From NCBI RefSeq assembly GCF_000419585.1, contig NZ_ATTH01000001.1, positions 3,077,001 to 3,141,000 on the forward strand: a stretch of DNA of 64,000 nt. Reading direction: 5' to 3'. Of this stretch, positions 29,160 through 39,072 are shown one piece after another. The position numbers were made by a program, and so were the translations under genes. The number at the start of each line of letters is the position of its first letter. The first letter of the stretch is position 1. The DNA is from Salisaeta longa DSM 21114 (GTDB taxonomy: Bacteria > Bacteroidota > Rhodothermia > Rhodothermales > Salinibacteraceae). A model generated the notes under the pieces. It saw only the letters and a program-made list of their open reading frames with translations. It made no database searches and was not told the DNA's origin.

Positions 29160-30830
29160 ATGTTTCATTCCCTACGCACCCCGCCGTTTGGGCGGCTGCT
29201 TGCGCTGCTTCTCGTGCCCTTTCTCGTACTCACCGGCTGCGACAGCGGCGGTGAAAACGGAGGTGGTGGCGAAGAAGAGCAAGTGCCCACGGCTTCGTTC
29301 ACGTCTACCGTGAACGGTTTTGAGGTAACGTTCGACGCCAGCGGCAGCACCGACCCCGATGGCGGCACCATTCAATCCTACACCTGGGAGTTTGGTGACG
29401 GCACCTCCGGCACCGGAGCCACGGTTTCGCACACCTACCAGGCCATTGGCGACTACGACGTCACGCTGGAAGTGATTGATGATGAAGGCCAAACCGCTTC
29501 ATCGTCCAGCACCGTCACCGTCAATCCTGACCAGATCGTGGTCTCGGACGACATCACGGCAAACACCACCTGGACGGCCGATAAGACGTACATCCTTAAC
29601 GGACTCATTTTCGTGAACCCGGGTGTTACGCTCACGATTGAGCCGGGTACGGTCATTAAGGGCCGCAGCCAGAATCAGATCACCACGAATGACGGCGCCA
29701 GCGCGCTCATCATTCGCCGCGACGGCAACATTGAAGCCGCGGGAACGGCCGACAGCCCGATCATCTTCACGAGCACGGCCGACGACCTGGAGGATCCCGC
29801 AGATCTGGGCCCGTCCGATCGCGGGCTGTGGGGTGGCCTCATCGTACTGGGCAATGCGCCGATCAGCGAGCCCGGAAGCCCGACGGTTGAAGGTGTTCCG
29901 GACAGTGAGGGCGCGCGCTTCGGTGGCGACGACCCCGCCGACGACTCCGGTACGCTGCAGTACATCTCCATCCGCCACGGCGGCTTCTCGATCTCCGGTG
30001 TCTCGGGCGACGAGATCAACGGCCTGACGCTTGGTGCCGTTGGATCGGGCACGACCATCGACCACATCGAGGTCTTCGCCAACCTGGACGACGGCATTGA
30101 GTGGTTCGGCGGCACGGTGCACGCCACGCACCTTGCGGTGGCCTTCTGCGGTGACGATTCCTTTGACTGGGATACCGGCTTCCGGGGCACGGGCCAGTAC
30201 TGGTTCACCATCCAGGCCCCCGATGCTGGCGGCCGCGGCGCAGAGCTTGACGGCTTTGACACCGTAACCAACGACAACCAGGATCTATTCTCGGATCCGG
30301 TGGTGGTCAACGCCACGCTGCTGGGCTCGGGCACGACCTCCAGCCTGAGTGACAATGCCATGCGCTTCCGTAACGGCGGGGCCGGCGAGTGGTACAACTC
30401 GCTGATTGGGTCCTTCCCGGCCGGTGGCCTGCGCATCGACACCGACGATGCTGCGGCGGATAACTTTAACGATGGCTTCCTCGTGCTGCGCAACAACGTG
30501 TACTTCAGCTTTGGCGGCGGAAGCGACATTCCGTCCATTGTGGAAGGCACGCAGTTCGACAGCGCCATCGCGCAAGCGAATACGTTCCAGGACCCGGGCG
30601 TTAGCATCAGCCGCACGGCCGATGGTGGCCTTGATCCGCGTCCGACGGCCAGTGGCCTGCCGACGCCCGAGGCCAAAGCGAACTTCGATAACGCTGTGCC
30701 GCAAGGCACCTCGGCGCCCGACCTTACGCCGATCGAAGACGTGAATTACCTTGGCGCGTTTGCTCCGGGGCAGCCGCTGTGGACCGACGGCTGGACGGCC
30801 CTCTCGCAAACCGGCTTTACCGCCAACTAA
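29160..30830 (+). CDS. Surface lipoprotein with PKD domain and beta-helix-like domain (paralogue 3)
   Basis: A 556-residue lipoprotein. The signal peptide ends in the lipobox LTGC with Cys27, followed by [12 protein letters not shown], an acidic/Gly linker often seen on exported Bacteroidota lipoproteins. A PKD domain follows (about 42-125: [36 protein letters not shown]). The rest is the same domain as in the 22456 and 24156 proteins ([52 protein letters not shown]). It follows the TonB-dependent receptor on the same strand, so it could be its surface partner in the way SusD lipoproteins serve SusC, although it is not SusD-like in sequence. Confidence 0.8.
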   Translation: MFHSLRTPPFGRLLALLLVPFLVLTGCDSGGENGGGGEEEQVPTASFTSTVNGFEVTFDASGSTDPDGGTIQSYTWEFGDGTSGTGATVSHTYQAIGDYDVTLEVIDDEGQTASSSSTVTVNPDQIVVSDDITANTTWTADKTYILNGLIFVNPGVTLTIEPGTVIKGRSQNQITTNDGASALIIRRDGNIEAAGTADSPIIFTSTADDLEDPADLGPSDRGLWGGLIVLGNAPISEPGSPTVEGVPDSEGARFGGDDPADDSGTLQYISIRHGGFSISGVSGDEINGLTLGAVGSGTTIDHIEVFANLDDGIEWFGGTVHATHLAVAFCGDDSFDWDTGFRGTGQYWFTIQAPDAGGRGAELDGFDTVTNDNQDLFSDPVVVNATLLGSGTTSSLSDNAMRFRNGGAGEWYNSLIGSFPAGGLRIDTDDAAADNFNDGFLVLRNNVYFSFGGGSDIPSIVEGTQFDSAIAQANTFQDPGVSISRTADGGLDPRPTASGLPTPEAKANFDNAVPQGTSAPDLTPIEDVNYLGAFAPGQPLWTDGWTALSQTGFTAN

Positions 30831-30887
30831 GCGACGCCACCATGCGCCGTGCTGCGTTCGCGTAGCACCCGCGCATACACAAAGCCG

Positions 30888-30926
30888 CGCGCCGGGTCTT
30901 CTTCGGAAGGCTCGGCGCGTTTTTTT
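30888..30926 (+). terminator. Rho-independent terminator
   Basis: The stem CGCGCCG (30888-30894) pairs with CGGCGCG (30913-30919), extended imperfectly inward by GGTCTTC/GGAAGGCT, and is followed by seven T (30920-30926). It ends the lipoprotein transcript 60-100 bases after its stop. Confidence 0.85.
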
Positions 30927-31165
30927 GCACCTAACAGATCGGCGCGCATAGCAGCGCAATGCGCCGCGTGGGGAAAAGCCCCGCACGCAGAGGTGGCGAT
31001 TGCTGTGCGCAGGCCGCCGGGCTGGATCACTTCTTGCGGAGTGTCCCGGTGGGCGAGGATGCGGCGCCGTCGTTCACGTGTAATTCGAGCCGCGCGACGA
31101 ACCGCAGATCGTCCATTTTGTTACGTTTGAATGCAGCAATCCACTCCGCAGCCACTCCCCGCCGC
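30927..31165 (+). other. Leader region of the hem genes
   Basis: Together with the preceding terminator stretch, more than 300 bases lie between the lipoprotein stop and hemA without a gene. The open frame continuing upstream of hemA is not used because the family N-terminus fits the ATG at 31166. The region contains a candidate -7 element at 31122-31129; no riboswitch fold is recognisable by eye. Confidence 0.45.
31122..31129 (+). promoter_or_regulatory. Possible Bacteroidota-type -7 element upstream of hemA
   Basis: TACGTTTG matches TAnnTTTG exactly and lies 36 bases before the hemA ATG, a good distance for a short leader. The -33 partner is not clear. Confidence 0.4.
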
Positions 31166-32569
31166 ATGACGTTTTACGCGTTTGGGCTAAATCACGAACA
31201 CAGCACCGTAGCCTCTACGGAAGCATTTGCCTTGAGCAGCGACGAACAGGACGCCCTGTACCGCATGCTCGATCTCAGCGCGAACGCCGAGGTGGTGCTC
31301 TTGTCGACGTGCAACCGGACCGAGGTGTACCTGTACGGCACCGCCGATGATGTGTCGCGCGTGCAGCATGCGCTGAGCGCCCGCGCCATGATGCGCTGGC
31401 CCAACGATGCCTTTCTGCTGGAAGACGAAGCCGCTGTGCAACACATCTTGCACGTGGCCAGCGGCATCAAGTCGATGGTACTGGGCGACGGGCAGATTCT
31501 CGCACAGGTTAAAGATGCGTACCAGCGCGCGGTGGCCGCGGATGCCGTAGACACGTTGCTGCACCGCCTGATGCACACGGCGTTTCGGGCCGCGAAGCGC
31601 GTGGCCAACGAGACGGCGCTTTCGAGCGGGGCTGCGTCGGTGTCGACCGCGGCGGTGGCGATGGCGCTGGATCACTTCGACGAAACCGCTACGCACGATC
31701 TGCAGGGCCGCCACGTACTGCTTGTGGGCGCCGGGCAGATGGGGCGCTTGGCGCTGAGTGCTGTGCGGAAGCAGGCGCCGGCGTCCATCACCATCACCAA
31801 CCGTTCGCCCGAGCGGGCTGAAGCATTGGCGGCGGCGGTGGAGGCCGACACCTGTCCGTGGGCCGCGCGGCATGCGGCCGTAGAAGCCGCTGACATGGTG
31901 ATTGTAGCCACCGGCGCGCCGGAGCCCGTGCTGCATGCCCATCTGCTCCCGGAGCGCGCGGGCACCGATACGGCCACGTTGCTAGTGGACATTGCGATGC
32001 CGCGCAACATCGACCCGGCCATCGACGCGCGCGCCGGGTACCGCGTCCTCGACCTCGACGACCTGAATGCCTGGACGCAGCGCGTACGGGCCGAGCGCGC
32101 CACCGAACTTCCGAAAGCCCGCGCCCTATGCGACGAGCTGGTGGGCGATTACGTGACGTGGGTGTTCCATCAACAGGCGCTGCAGCCCGCGATTCAGTCG
32201 ATCCGCGACACCTTCGAGCACATCCGGCAGCAGGAGATGCAGCGCCATGCGCACGACAAGGGCATGAGCCGCGATGCGGTCGATCGCCTCACGCGGTCCA
32301 TTATGCAAAAGCTGCTGGCCGTACCGGTGGTGCACCTCAAAAACGTAGACCCCGACAGCATCGATTTTGTGCGGGGCATCAAGCTGCTGCATGCCCTGTT
32401 TGCGCGGCAAACCGGCGACGAGGCCCCACAGCTCGATCGCAAGCCGTCGGAGCATCAACCGCGCCTCGACGACGCGCCGGGCCCTTGTCCGTTTGGCGAG
32501 CAGTCCGCACAGCCGCCCCGTATCGAGCTGCTCAACGAAGCCCTGCAACCCTCCGTCTCCTCTTCGTAA
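31166..32569 (+). CDS. hemA: Glutamyl-tRNA reductase
   Basis: First committed enzyme of C5-pathway tetrapyrrole synthesis: it reduces glutamyl-tRNA(Glu) to glutamate-1-semialdehyde with NADPH. The ATG at 31166 gives MTFYAFGLNHEHSTV, the family N-terminus. The catalytic Cys49 sits in LLSTCNRTEVYLYG; GDGQILAQVKDAYQ follows, then the NADPH-binding Rossmann motif VLLVGAGQMGRLAL, DIAMPRNIDP and a C-terminal dimerisation helix region. At 467 residues it is somewhat longer than many homologues because of a polar tail of about 50 residues rich in Pro and Gln. It is 12 bases from hemC, in one operon with hemC and hemD. Confidence 0.96.
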   Translation: MTFYAFGLNHEHSTVASTEAFALSSDEQDALYRMLDLSANAEVVLLSTCNRTEVYLYGTADDVSRVQHALSARAMMRWPNDAFLLEDEAAVQHILHVASGIKSMVLGDGQILAQVKDAYQRAVAADAVDTLLHRLMHTAFRAAKRVANETALSSGAASVSTAAVAMALDHFDETATHDLQGRHVLLVGAGQMGRLALSAVRKQAPASITITNRSPERAEALAAAVEADTCPWAARHAAVEAADMVIVATGAPEPVLHAHLLPERAGTDTATLLVDIAMPRNIDPAIDARAGYRVLDLDDLNAWTQRVRAERATELPKARALCDELVGDYVTWVFHQQALQPAIQSIRDTFEHIRQQEMQRHAHDKGMSRDAVDRLTRSIMQKLLAVPVVHLKNVDPDSIDFVRGIKLLHALFARQTGDEAPQLDRKPSEHQPRLDDAPGPCPFGEQSAQPPRIELLNEALQPSVSSS

Positions 32570-32581
32570 GTCTCCGGCGGT

Positions 32582-33547
32582 ATGCTGCCCGATCCTCTCA
32601 TTCTCGGCACGCGCGGCAGCGAGCTGGCGCTTTGGCAGGCGAACTATGTCCGCCGCCGCTTGCAGGCCGCGGGCCACGCGGTGCGCATCGAAACCATCCG
32701 CACGAAGGGCGACCGCGTGCAGGACGTGCCCATCACGCAAATAGGCGACGAGGCGGTCTTTACGAAGGAACTGGATCGTGCGCTACTCGCCGGCCGCATC
32801 CACGTGGCGGTGCACTCGCTCAAAGATTTGCCCTCGCAGCTGCCGGACGGCCTCACGCTGGCAGCCATTGCCGAGCGCGCGGCGCCGTTTGACGCGTTTG
32901 TGGCCCACCCCTCGTTTGCAGGCGATCTGCGTGATTTGCCCAACGGCGCGACGGTAGCCACGGCATCGCTGCGACGCAAAGCGCAGCTGAAGGCCTGGCG
33001 CCCCGACCTGAACGTGGTGCCGGTGCGCGGCAACGTGGATAGCCGCCTGGAAAAGCTGGATGCGAGCGATTGGCACGGCATGATTCTAGCGCAGGCCGGC
33101 TTGGAGCGCATGGGGCTGGCCGATCGCATCCGCGAACCGGTACCTACGGCGATCATGGTGCCGGCGGTAGGGCAGGGCGCCCTGGGCATTGCATGCGCCG
33201 CAGATCAGTCTGCCTTGGCCACGCGCCTGCATGCGGTGCTCCACCACGAGGAGACGGGCCGCGCGGCGCGCGCCGAACGAACGTTTATGCAAGCCGTGGG
33301 CGGCGGCTGTCAGGTGCCTACCGGGGCCTGGGCGCGCGTTGCCCCCGACGGCGGCGTCGTCATCGACGGTTGTATTGCTGCATTGGAGGGCGCGCCGTGC
33401 TACCGCGAGCGCCGTACGGCCACGCCAGAGCAAGCCGCCCGCGTCGCCCGCGAGCTTGCCCACGCGTTGCTCGCGGCCGGCGGGCGCGCCGTGCTCGAAA
33501 CCATCGTCGGGGCGCACCCCGCGCCGGGCCCACACTCAGATCAATAA
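32582..33547 (+). CDS. hemC: Porphobilinogen deaminase (hydroxymethylbilane synthase)
   Basis: This enzyme polymerises four porphobilinogen units into hydroxymethylbilane. The 321-residue protein starts LILGTRGSELALWQA and carries VAVHSLKDLPSQLPDG, TASLRRKAQL, VRGNVDSRLEKLD and the C-terminal GGGCQVPTGAWA, whose Cys243 should hold the dipyrromethane cofactor. All key regions are present and the length is normal. It lies between hemA and hemD, 14 bases before the latter. Confidence 0.97.
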   Translation: MLPDPLILGTRGSELALWQANYVRRRLQAAGHAVRIETIRTKGDRVQDVPITQIGDEAVFTKELDRALLAGRIHVAVHSLKDLPSQLPDGLTLAAIAERAAPFDAFVAHPSFAGDLRDLPNGATVATASLRRKAQLKAWRPDLNVVPVRGNVDSRLEKLDASDWHGMILAQAGLERMGLADRIREPVPTAIMVPAVGQGALGIACAADQSALATRLHAVLHHEETGRAARAERTFMQAVGGGCQVPTGAWARVAPDGGVVIDGCIAALEGAPCYRERRTATPEQAARVARELAHALLAAGGRAVLETIVGAHPAPGPHSDQ

Positions 33548-33561
33548 GCCGACGAGACCGC

Positions 33562-34272
33562 ATGCCGCATGTTGCTCTGTTGCGCAGTGCGGCGTCGTCT
33601 ACCAGCGACCCGTACGTGCAGGCATTTGCCCAGGACGGGTGGACGGCCTCGTGCCATCCGGTCCTCCGGTTTACCTTTCCGCAGCAGGAAGCGTTGGAAG
33701 CGGAGCTCGCGCGTGCAGCCAGGTACGGCGCGCTCCTCGTCACCAGCCCGCGTGCGGTGCGCGCACTGGAGCAGGCCTGGGAGGGCCAGGCCCCATCGGC
33801 ATGGCGCGCGAAGCCGGCCTACGCCGTAGGCCCCAAGACGGCCCAGGCGCTGCGCGCCCTCGGCCTGCGGCCCGTGGGACATGACGCGGGGTCGGCCAGG
33901 CAGCTCGCCAGCCGCCTGAAGGCCACCGACGCGCCATTCTTGTTCTTGTGCGGAAACCGCCGACGGGATACGTTGCCCAACGCGTTGCGCGAGCAGGGCC
34001 TTTCGTACACCGAGCAGGTTGTGTACCACACGCACCTGCGCACCGATGTGACGCTGCCCGACACCGTGGATTGGATTGCGGTTTTTAGCCCCTCCGGACG
34101 CAAGGCGCTGGCCGCGAGCGGCATCGACCCCTCGGCCTATCAGATCGCCGCGATTGGACCCACCACGGCCGCGGCCCTGCGCGAAGCCTCGTGCACGGTG
34201 GCCGCCGTCGCCGCATCGCCATCTCCTGCCGCGCTTCAGCAAGCCGTTGGGGCTGCGGAAGCCAAACGATGA
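33562..34272 (+). CDS. hemD: Uroporphyrinogen-III synthase
   Basis: This enzyme cyclises hydroxymethylbilane to uroporphyrinogen III. The family is poorly conserved, so the call combines sequence and place. The 236-residue length is right, and the two-lobed pattern includes YGALLVTSPRAVRALEQAW, AYAVGPKTAQALRALGLRP, the central FLCGNRRRDTLPNALREQG and the C-terminal DWIAVFSPSGRKALAASG and IAAIGPTTAAALRE. The ATG at 33562 (MPHVALLRSA) is chosen; an open frame extends back into hemC but overlaps it. It completes a hemA-hemC-hemD operon. Confidence 0.9.
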   Translation: MPHVALLRSAASSTSDPYVQAFAQDGWTASCHPVLRFTFPQQEALEAELARAARYGALLVTSPRAVRALEQAWEGQAPSAWRAKPAYAVGPKTAQALRALGLRPVGHDAGSARQLASRLKATDAPFLFLCGNRRRDTLPNALREQGLSYTEQVVYHTHLRTDVTLPDTVDWIAVFSPSGRKALAASGIDPSAYQIAAIGPTTAAALREASCTVAAVAASPSPAALQQAVGAAEAKR

Positions 34273-34356
34273 TGCCCCACGCGATATTGGCGTAGGAGTG
34301 TCTCGTGCAATCGTGAATCGCGCGTGATATCGGGGTTATCAAACGGTAATGCACCG

Positions 34357-34364
34357 TATCTTTG
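34357..34364 (+). promoter_or_regulatory. Possible Bacteroidota-type -7 element
   Basis: TATCTTTG matches TAnnTTTG and lies about 130 bases before the Oar-like receptor gene. The sequence just upstream contains GATATCGGGGTTATC (34326-34340), a short inverted repeat that shares TATCGGGGT with the minus strand of the 25951-25971 repeat near the other receptor gene; both may be regulator sites, which is speculative. Confidence 0.4.
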
Positions 34365-34493
34365 TTGACGTGGGTGTGCGGGGCACGTAGTTTCGCAGTG
34401 GTTAATACCATAGGATGCCCAAGCGCATGCTTCGCAGCGGCCGTTTGTTGGGCGATCCGAACCATCTGATTTTGTAACTAACACCTGATCGAT

Positions 34494-37400
34494 ATGAGGC
34501 GGACAGCTACGCGATGGCTTTTCGTATTGGTGCTACTGGCCATGCCAGCGGGCACCGCGTGGGCCCAAGGAACCACCGCATCGATGACGGGGCGCGTTGT
34601 CACCGTCGGTGGCGAAATGCTTCCCGGCGTGAACGTGGTGGCCACCCACCAACCCACCGGCACCAAATACGGCTCGGCGACCAACGCCAACGGGCGTTTC
34701 ACCATCCTGAACATGCGAGTGGGCGGCCCCTACACCGTGCGCGCATCGTTCGTGGGTTATGAAACGGTCACACGCACCGGGATCACCCTTCAGCTCGGCG
34801 AAAAGCAAACAGTTAATTTCGAGCTGCAAGAAGCGACGGCCGAGTTGGAAGGCGTCACGGTGACGGCCGAGCAAGGGCAAGTCATCAACGAGAACCGGAT
34901 GGGGGCGGCGACCAACATCAGCGAAGCTCAAATTGACGAGCTGCCCACCATCGACCGGTCGCTGCAGGACTTTGCGCGCCTCACGCCGCAGTACGGCGGT
35001 GGCGGCAGCTTTGGCGGTGCCAACGACCGCTACAACAGCATCCAGATTGACGGCGCTACGCTTGATGACGTGTTTGGGCTGGGCGAAGCCGTACCGGGCA
35101 GTCAGGCCGGCACGCAGCCCATCAGCCTCGATGCGATCAAGGAGTTCAACATCGACCTGGCGCCGTTCGATGTGCGCAACAGCGGTTTTACGGGCGGCAT
35201 GATCAATGCCATCACCAAAAGCGGAACGAACGAATTTACCGGTTCGCTGCGCTATATGACGCGCAGCGAGCAGTTCACGGGCGACCTGAACGGCATTGGC
35301 ACCGGCACCTATAGCGAGCGCTACATCGTTGGAACGCTTGGAGGGCCCATCATTGAAGATGAGCTCTTTTTCTTTGTGTCGGGCGAAATTGTGCGCCAGG
35401 ACAACCCGCTCAACGCAACCGTTGGCGGCGGGGGCATCAACTCGTTCCAGCTGTCCGATAATCTCTTGAACCAATTCGGGTATCCCGATACACGCGCCGT
35501 ACTGTCGGACATTGCCGACATCACGCAGAACGTGTACAACTACAACCCGGGCGGCATTAGCCCGCTGACGCAAGAGCAAAACAGCAATAAGGTGCTGGCG
35601 AAGCTCGACTGGAACATAAATCCCAACCATCGCCTCACGCTGCGTCATAACTACGTGAAAGGAACGGACGATCAGGGCGTTGGCCGTGGGCAGACGAATT
35701 TCTCGTTTGGCAACGGCGGCTACACGTTCGAGAGCGTGCAGAACTCCACGGTGCTGCAACTTAACAGCAACTTCGGCACCCAGTGGTTCAACGAGTTCCG
35801 GGCCGTGTACACGCGCATCCGTGATGAACGTGCGCTGGACGGGGGCGGCTTTCCGGCCGCAGAGGTCGAATTTTCAGCCGACCGCGAAGTGAACGTGGGC
35901 GTGGGCCGCTTCAGCCAGGCCAATCGCCTCGATCAAGACCTTCTGGAAGTGACCAACAATCTTGGCTACACCATTGGGAACCACACCTTGACGTTCGGCA
36001 CGAGCAACAAGATGTGGCACTTCGAAAACCTGTTCATTCAGGACTATTTTGGGTCGTATGAATTCAACGCGCTTGAATTCCCGAACGGCGAGGTGGTGAG
36101 CCCGGTGACGGCGTACCGCAACGGTCAGCCGATTGAGTACTTCTACAGCTACGCCACGGAAGCAGCCGATTCGAACAAGCCCATCGCCAGCTTTACGGCC
36201 TTTCAGGCGGGGGCCTACGTGCAAGACGAGTGGCAGGCCCTTGAAAACCTGCAGGTGACGGCTGGATTGCGCGTGGACGTACCGATTATTCCGGACGACC
36301 CCACGTTTAACCCGACAGCGTTCGAGGCCTTTGGTCGCAGCACGGCCAACGTGGCCAGCGGCAACCCGCTGTTCTCGCCCCGTGTCGGGTTTAATTACAG
36401 CAACGAGTTCATTGGGGACCTCTCGACGCAGGTGCGCGGCGGGGCTGGGCTCTTTGCCGGCAACCCACCCTTTGTGTGGGTCTCGAACCAGTACAGCAAC
36501 ACCGGAGCTGACTTCAACCGCCTCGATGCAGACTTCTCGTTCATCAATTACACGATGGACCCGCAGGCGTGCGCTGATGCAGAAGAGCAGGAAACATCAC
36601 CCGCCTGCCGCTATAACCCGGATGCGCGCTTTGTGCCCACGACCAGCGGCACCGAACCTGCCAATCAACCAAAACCGGGCGGAAACAATCAGCTGTCGCC
36701 GATTGCGACGACCGAGATCAACCTGATGTCGGACGACTTCAAGTACCCGCAGGTGCTGCGCACAAACTTCGCGATTGACCAGGAGCTGCCGGGCGACTTT
36801 GTGCTGACGCTTGAGGGCCTGTACTCGAACACGATGAGTGACATTGTGGTGCGTAACCTCAATGCGCAGCAGGTGAACCCGAACGCCGCCGATGCGCCGT
36901 ACGGCTTGAGCGCCTCGAAGTACGGCCGTCCGATTTATGGCATCCCGACGACGTCTGTCGTGAACCGCCTCAGCCCACAGTTCACCAATGCGCTGTTGCT
37001 GGAGAACACCTCGAGGGGTTACTCCTACAGTGCGACGGTGCAGGTGCAACGCCGCGTGGCGCAGGGCCTCAATGGGTCGATCGCGTACACGTACACGGAC
37101 AACGAAAGCGTGAACAGCGGCAGCTCGAGCCGGGCGATCTCCAACTGGCAGTACAACGAGACCTTCGACGTAAACAACCCACAACTGGGCAACAGCGACT
37201 ACCTGGTGAAGCACCGCATCATTGGTGACCTCACCTACCGCTTTCAGTACGCCGATCGGTTTGCGACGTCGGTGGGCCTCGTGTACGAGGGCCGCATTGG
37301 ATACCCGTTCAGCTGGGTGTACAACGGCAACGCCAACGGCGACACGCGCGATGATAACGACCTCGTGTACGTGCCGGCAAACCAAAACGACATCGTGCTC

Positions 37401-37856
37401 ACCACCAACAACTGGGAGCAGATGAACGCATTCATCGAGAGCCAGTCCGGCCTCAACGAATACCGCGGCACGTTCGCCGAGCGTAACTCGGACTTTGCGC
37501 CGTGGACGCACAAAATCGACCTGCAGTTCTCGCAGACGGTGCGTACGTTTGCCGGGCAGAAGGTTGAAATTGAGGCGACCCTCGAAAACGCCCTGAACGC
37601 TCTCAACGACGACTGGGGCCGGGTGCAGACGGTGAGCTTCAACAACGAGTTTGCTTGGGGCTTCGAAGGCTATGTGACGCCCGACGACGTCGGCACGCGC
37701 ATGGGCGGCCGCATCCTGACGCAGGATGACGTGGGCAAGCCCGTTGTGGCCTTCCAGGAAGACGTGGTCTACGATAAGATCACGGGTGATCTGTTCAACC
37801 TGTTCGACATTGCTTCCCGCTGGCAGCTTCAGCTGGGCGTAAAGTACACGTTCTAA
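34494..37856 (+). CDS. Oar-like TonB-dependent receptor
   Basis: A 1120-residue outer-membrane receptor of the group with an N-terminal carboxypeptidase-regulatory (Ig-like) domain, often annotated Oar. The signal peptide is MRRTATRWLFVLVLLAMPAG up to AWAQ. Then come MTGRVVTVGGEMLPGVNVVA, a region in the position of the plug (DRYNSIQIDGATLDDVFGLG; FTGGMINAITKSGTNEFTG) and a large barrel ending in WQLQLGVKYTF. It starts with an ATG, has its own promoter region and heads a run of same-strand genes for surface lipoproteins and a secreted nuclease. The substrate is unknown; the neighbours hint at products of extracellular nucleic-acid breakdown. Confidence 0.92.
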   Translation: MRRTATRWLFVLVLLAMPAGTAWAQGTTASMTGRVVTVGGEMLPGVNVVATHQPTGTKYGSATNANGRFTILNMRVGGPYTVRASFVGYETVTRTGITLQLGEKQTVNFELQEATAELEGVTVTAEQGQVINENRMGAATNISEAQIDELPTIDRSLQDFARLTPQYGGGGSFGGANDRYNSIQIDGATLDDVFGLGEAVPGSQAGTQPISLDAIKEFNIDLAPFDVRNSGFTGGMINAITKSGTNEFTGSLRYMTRSEQFTGDLNGIGTGTYSERYIVGTLGGPIIEDELFFFVSGEIVRQDNPLNATVGGGGINSFQLSDNLLNQFGYPDTRAVLSDIADITQNVYNYNPGGISPLTQEQNSNKVLAKLDWNINPNHRLTLRHNYVKGTDDQGVGRGQTNFSFGNGGYTFESVQNSTVLQLNSNFGTQWFNEFRAVYTRIRDERALDGGGFPAAEVEFSADREVNVGVGRFSQANRLDQDLLEVTNNLGYTIGNHTLTFGTSNKMWHFENLFIQDYFGSYEFNALEFPNGEVVSPVTAYRNGQPIEYFYSYATEAADSNKPIASFTAFQAGAYVQDEWQALENLQVTAGLRVDVPIIPDDPTFNPTAFEAFGRSTANVASGNPLFSPRVGFNYSNEFIGDLSTQVRGGAGLFAGNPPFVWVSNQYSNTGADFNRLDADFSFINYTMDPQACADAEEQETSPACRYNPDARFVPTTSGTEPANQPKPGGNNQLSPIATTEINLMSDDFKYPQVLRTNFAIDQELPGDFVLTLEGLYSNTMSDIVVRNLNAQQVNPNAADAPYGLSASKYGRPIYGIPTTSVVNRLSPQFTNALLLENTSRGYSYSATVQVQRRVAQGLNGSIAYTYTDNESVNSGSSSRAISNWQYNETFDVNNPQLGNSDYLVKHRIIGDLTYRFQYADRFATSVGLVYEGRIGYPFSWVYNGNANGDTRDDNDLVYVPANQNDIVLTTNNWEQMNAFIESQSGLNEYRGTFAERNSDFAPWTHKIDLQFSQTVRTFAGQKVEIEATLENALNALNDDWGRVQTVSFNNEFAWGFEGYVTPDDVGTRMGGRILTQDDVGKPVVAFQEDVVYDKITGDLFNLFDIASRWQLQLGVKYTF

Positions 37857-37952
37857 TGAACCGACCCGACGAGGCGGTGGCGGGCATGCGCCGGCCATCG
37901 CCTCGCGGGGTGTTTGCATCTGCGCGGTCCACTGTTTAGACGACGACAACCC

Positions 37953-38981
37953 ATGATTTCCATGAAACGACTATTTGCAATTGCGGCGGTGTGTGTGCTG
38001 GCCGGCGGGCTCTTTACGGCCTGCGACAGCGGCGTCGCCCCCGGGGAAGCGGTAGACCCGGCCCCGCCCACCCTTTCCTTCCAGGAACCAGAAATTGCCA
38101 TCACGGAGGAGTCGGGCACCGTTGAGATTACAGCGGTACTGACCAATCCCCCGAGCAATGAGGTTACAGCAGAGATCCTGTACGCGAACGGGGATTCAGT
38201 GAGCTCTACTGAACCATCCGACTTTAACCTGCCGGCCGATGCGGCCGTCAATGACGATGGAACGGCCTACGTAGCCGGAACGGTCACCTTTCCAGTGGGC
38301 GCCGAAAGCGGCGCTACGCAAACGATCAGCCTCCCCATTCAGGATGCAGATTCAACAGAAGACCAGGAAGAAGGTATCTTTGTCTTCCAGAATGTAACCG
38401 GTGGAGCAACCGTATCGCCCGATGAACAGCTTGCTGTGAAACTTGGTGCGATTCAAATTTTCGCGGAGGACTTCGCGGACGATGCGCTCGACCCGATGAC
38501 GGCCATAAGCGTGGCTAGCAGCAACGACTGGGGGACGAGCACCGCCGGCGGTGCGGATAACGTTCCGTACGCGGTGGCCAATGGGTTTGGAGGAAGTGAG
38601 CCCGCCAACGACTGGCTGATCACCCCAGCCCTTAACTTCAACAACTTTGAGGGCGAGACATTGTCGTTCTTGAACGCCACGAATTTTGACGATGGCGGAC
38701 TTCCGGAGGGCGTGCAAGAGGCGCTTCTCGTGAAGGTATCCACCGATTACGACGGCAGTAGCGACCCCACCGCGAGCGAGTTCACGTGGATCGACATCTC
38801 CGATCAGGTAACGTACTCGGAGGGTGGTTTCAACTTTGTATCCTCTGGTGAGATCGACCTCAGGGGCGATCAATTTCAGGGCGAGGAAGTGTACATCGCC
38901 TTTCAGTACATCTCAAGCGGTACCGGTCCTGGGACGTCTGAGGCCTGGGAGGTCGACAACATCGTGGTCACCGGCAAGTAG
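37953..38981 (+). CDS. Surface lipoprotein with choice-of-anchor-like domain
   Basis: A 342-residue lipoprotein. ATGs at 37953 and 37962 are both possible; with the first, the lipobox is LFTAC with Cys24 followed by DSG. An N-terminal section (TLSFQEPEIAITEESGTVEI) resembles Calx-beta-like repeats. The C-terminal 190 residues (FAEDFADDALDPMTAISVAS, NDWLITPALNFNNFEGETLS, WEVDNIVVTG) match the cleaved-adhesin/choice-of-anchor J type jelly-roll domain. The same C-terminal layout recurs in the next gene, so the two are diverged paralogues. It is probably displayed at the cell surface near the Oar-like receptor. Confidence 0.75.
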   Translation: MISMKRLFAIAAVCVLAGGLFTACDSGVAPGEAVDPAPPTLSFQEPEIAITEESGTVEITAVLTNPPSNEVTAEILYANGDSVSSTEPSDFNLPADAAVNDDGTAYVAGTVTFPVGAESGATQTISLPIQDADSTEDQEEGIFVFQNVTGGATVSPDEQLAVKLGAIQIFAEDFADDALDPMTAISVASSNDWGTSTAGGADNVPYAVANGFGGSEPANDWLITPALNFNNFEGETLSFLNATNFDDGGLPEGVQEALLVKVSTDYDGSSDPTASEFTWIDISDQVTYSEGGFNFVSSGEIDLRGDQFQGEEVYIAFQYISSGTGPGTSEAWEVDNIVVTGK

Positions 38982-39072
38982 CGCCTGCATGATTTGAGGT
39001 TCGGCGACGTGCGCGAGGGCGCGTGCGTCGCACGGACTGCGCCCTATGTCTCATTGCGTCTTTCAACGACTT

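Noticed and set aside
33070-33561. A longer N-terminus for hemD reaching back to 33070
   Set aside because: It would overlap hemC by about 480 bases with sequence unlike any uroporphyrinogen-III synthase; the ATG at 33562 gives a normal-length protein.
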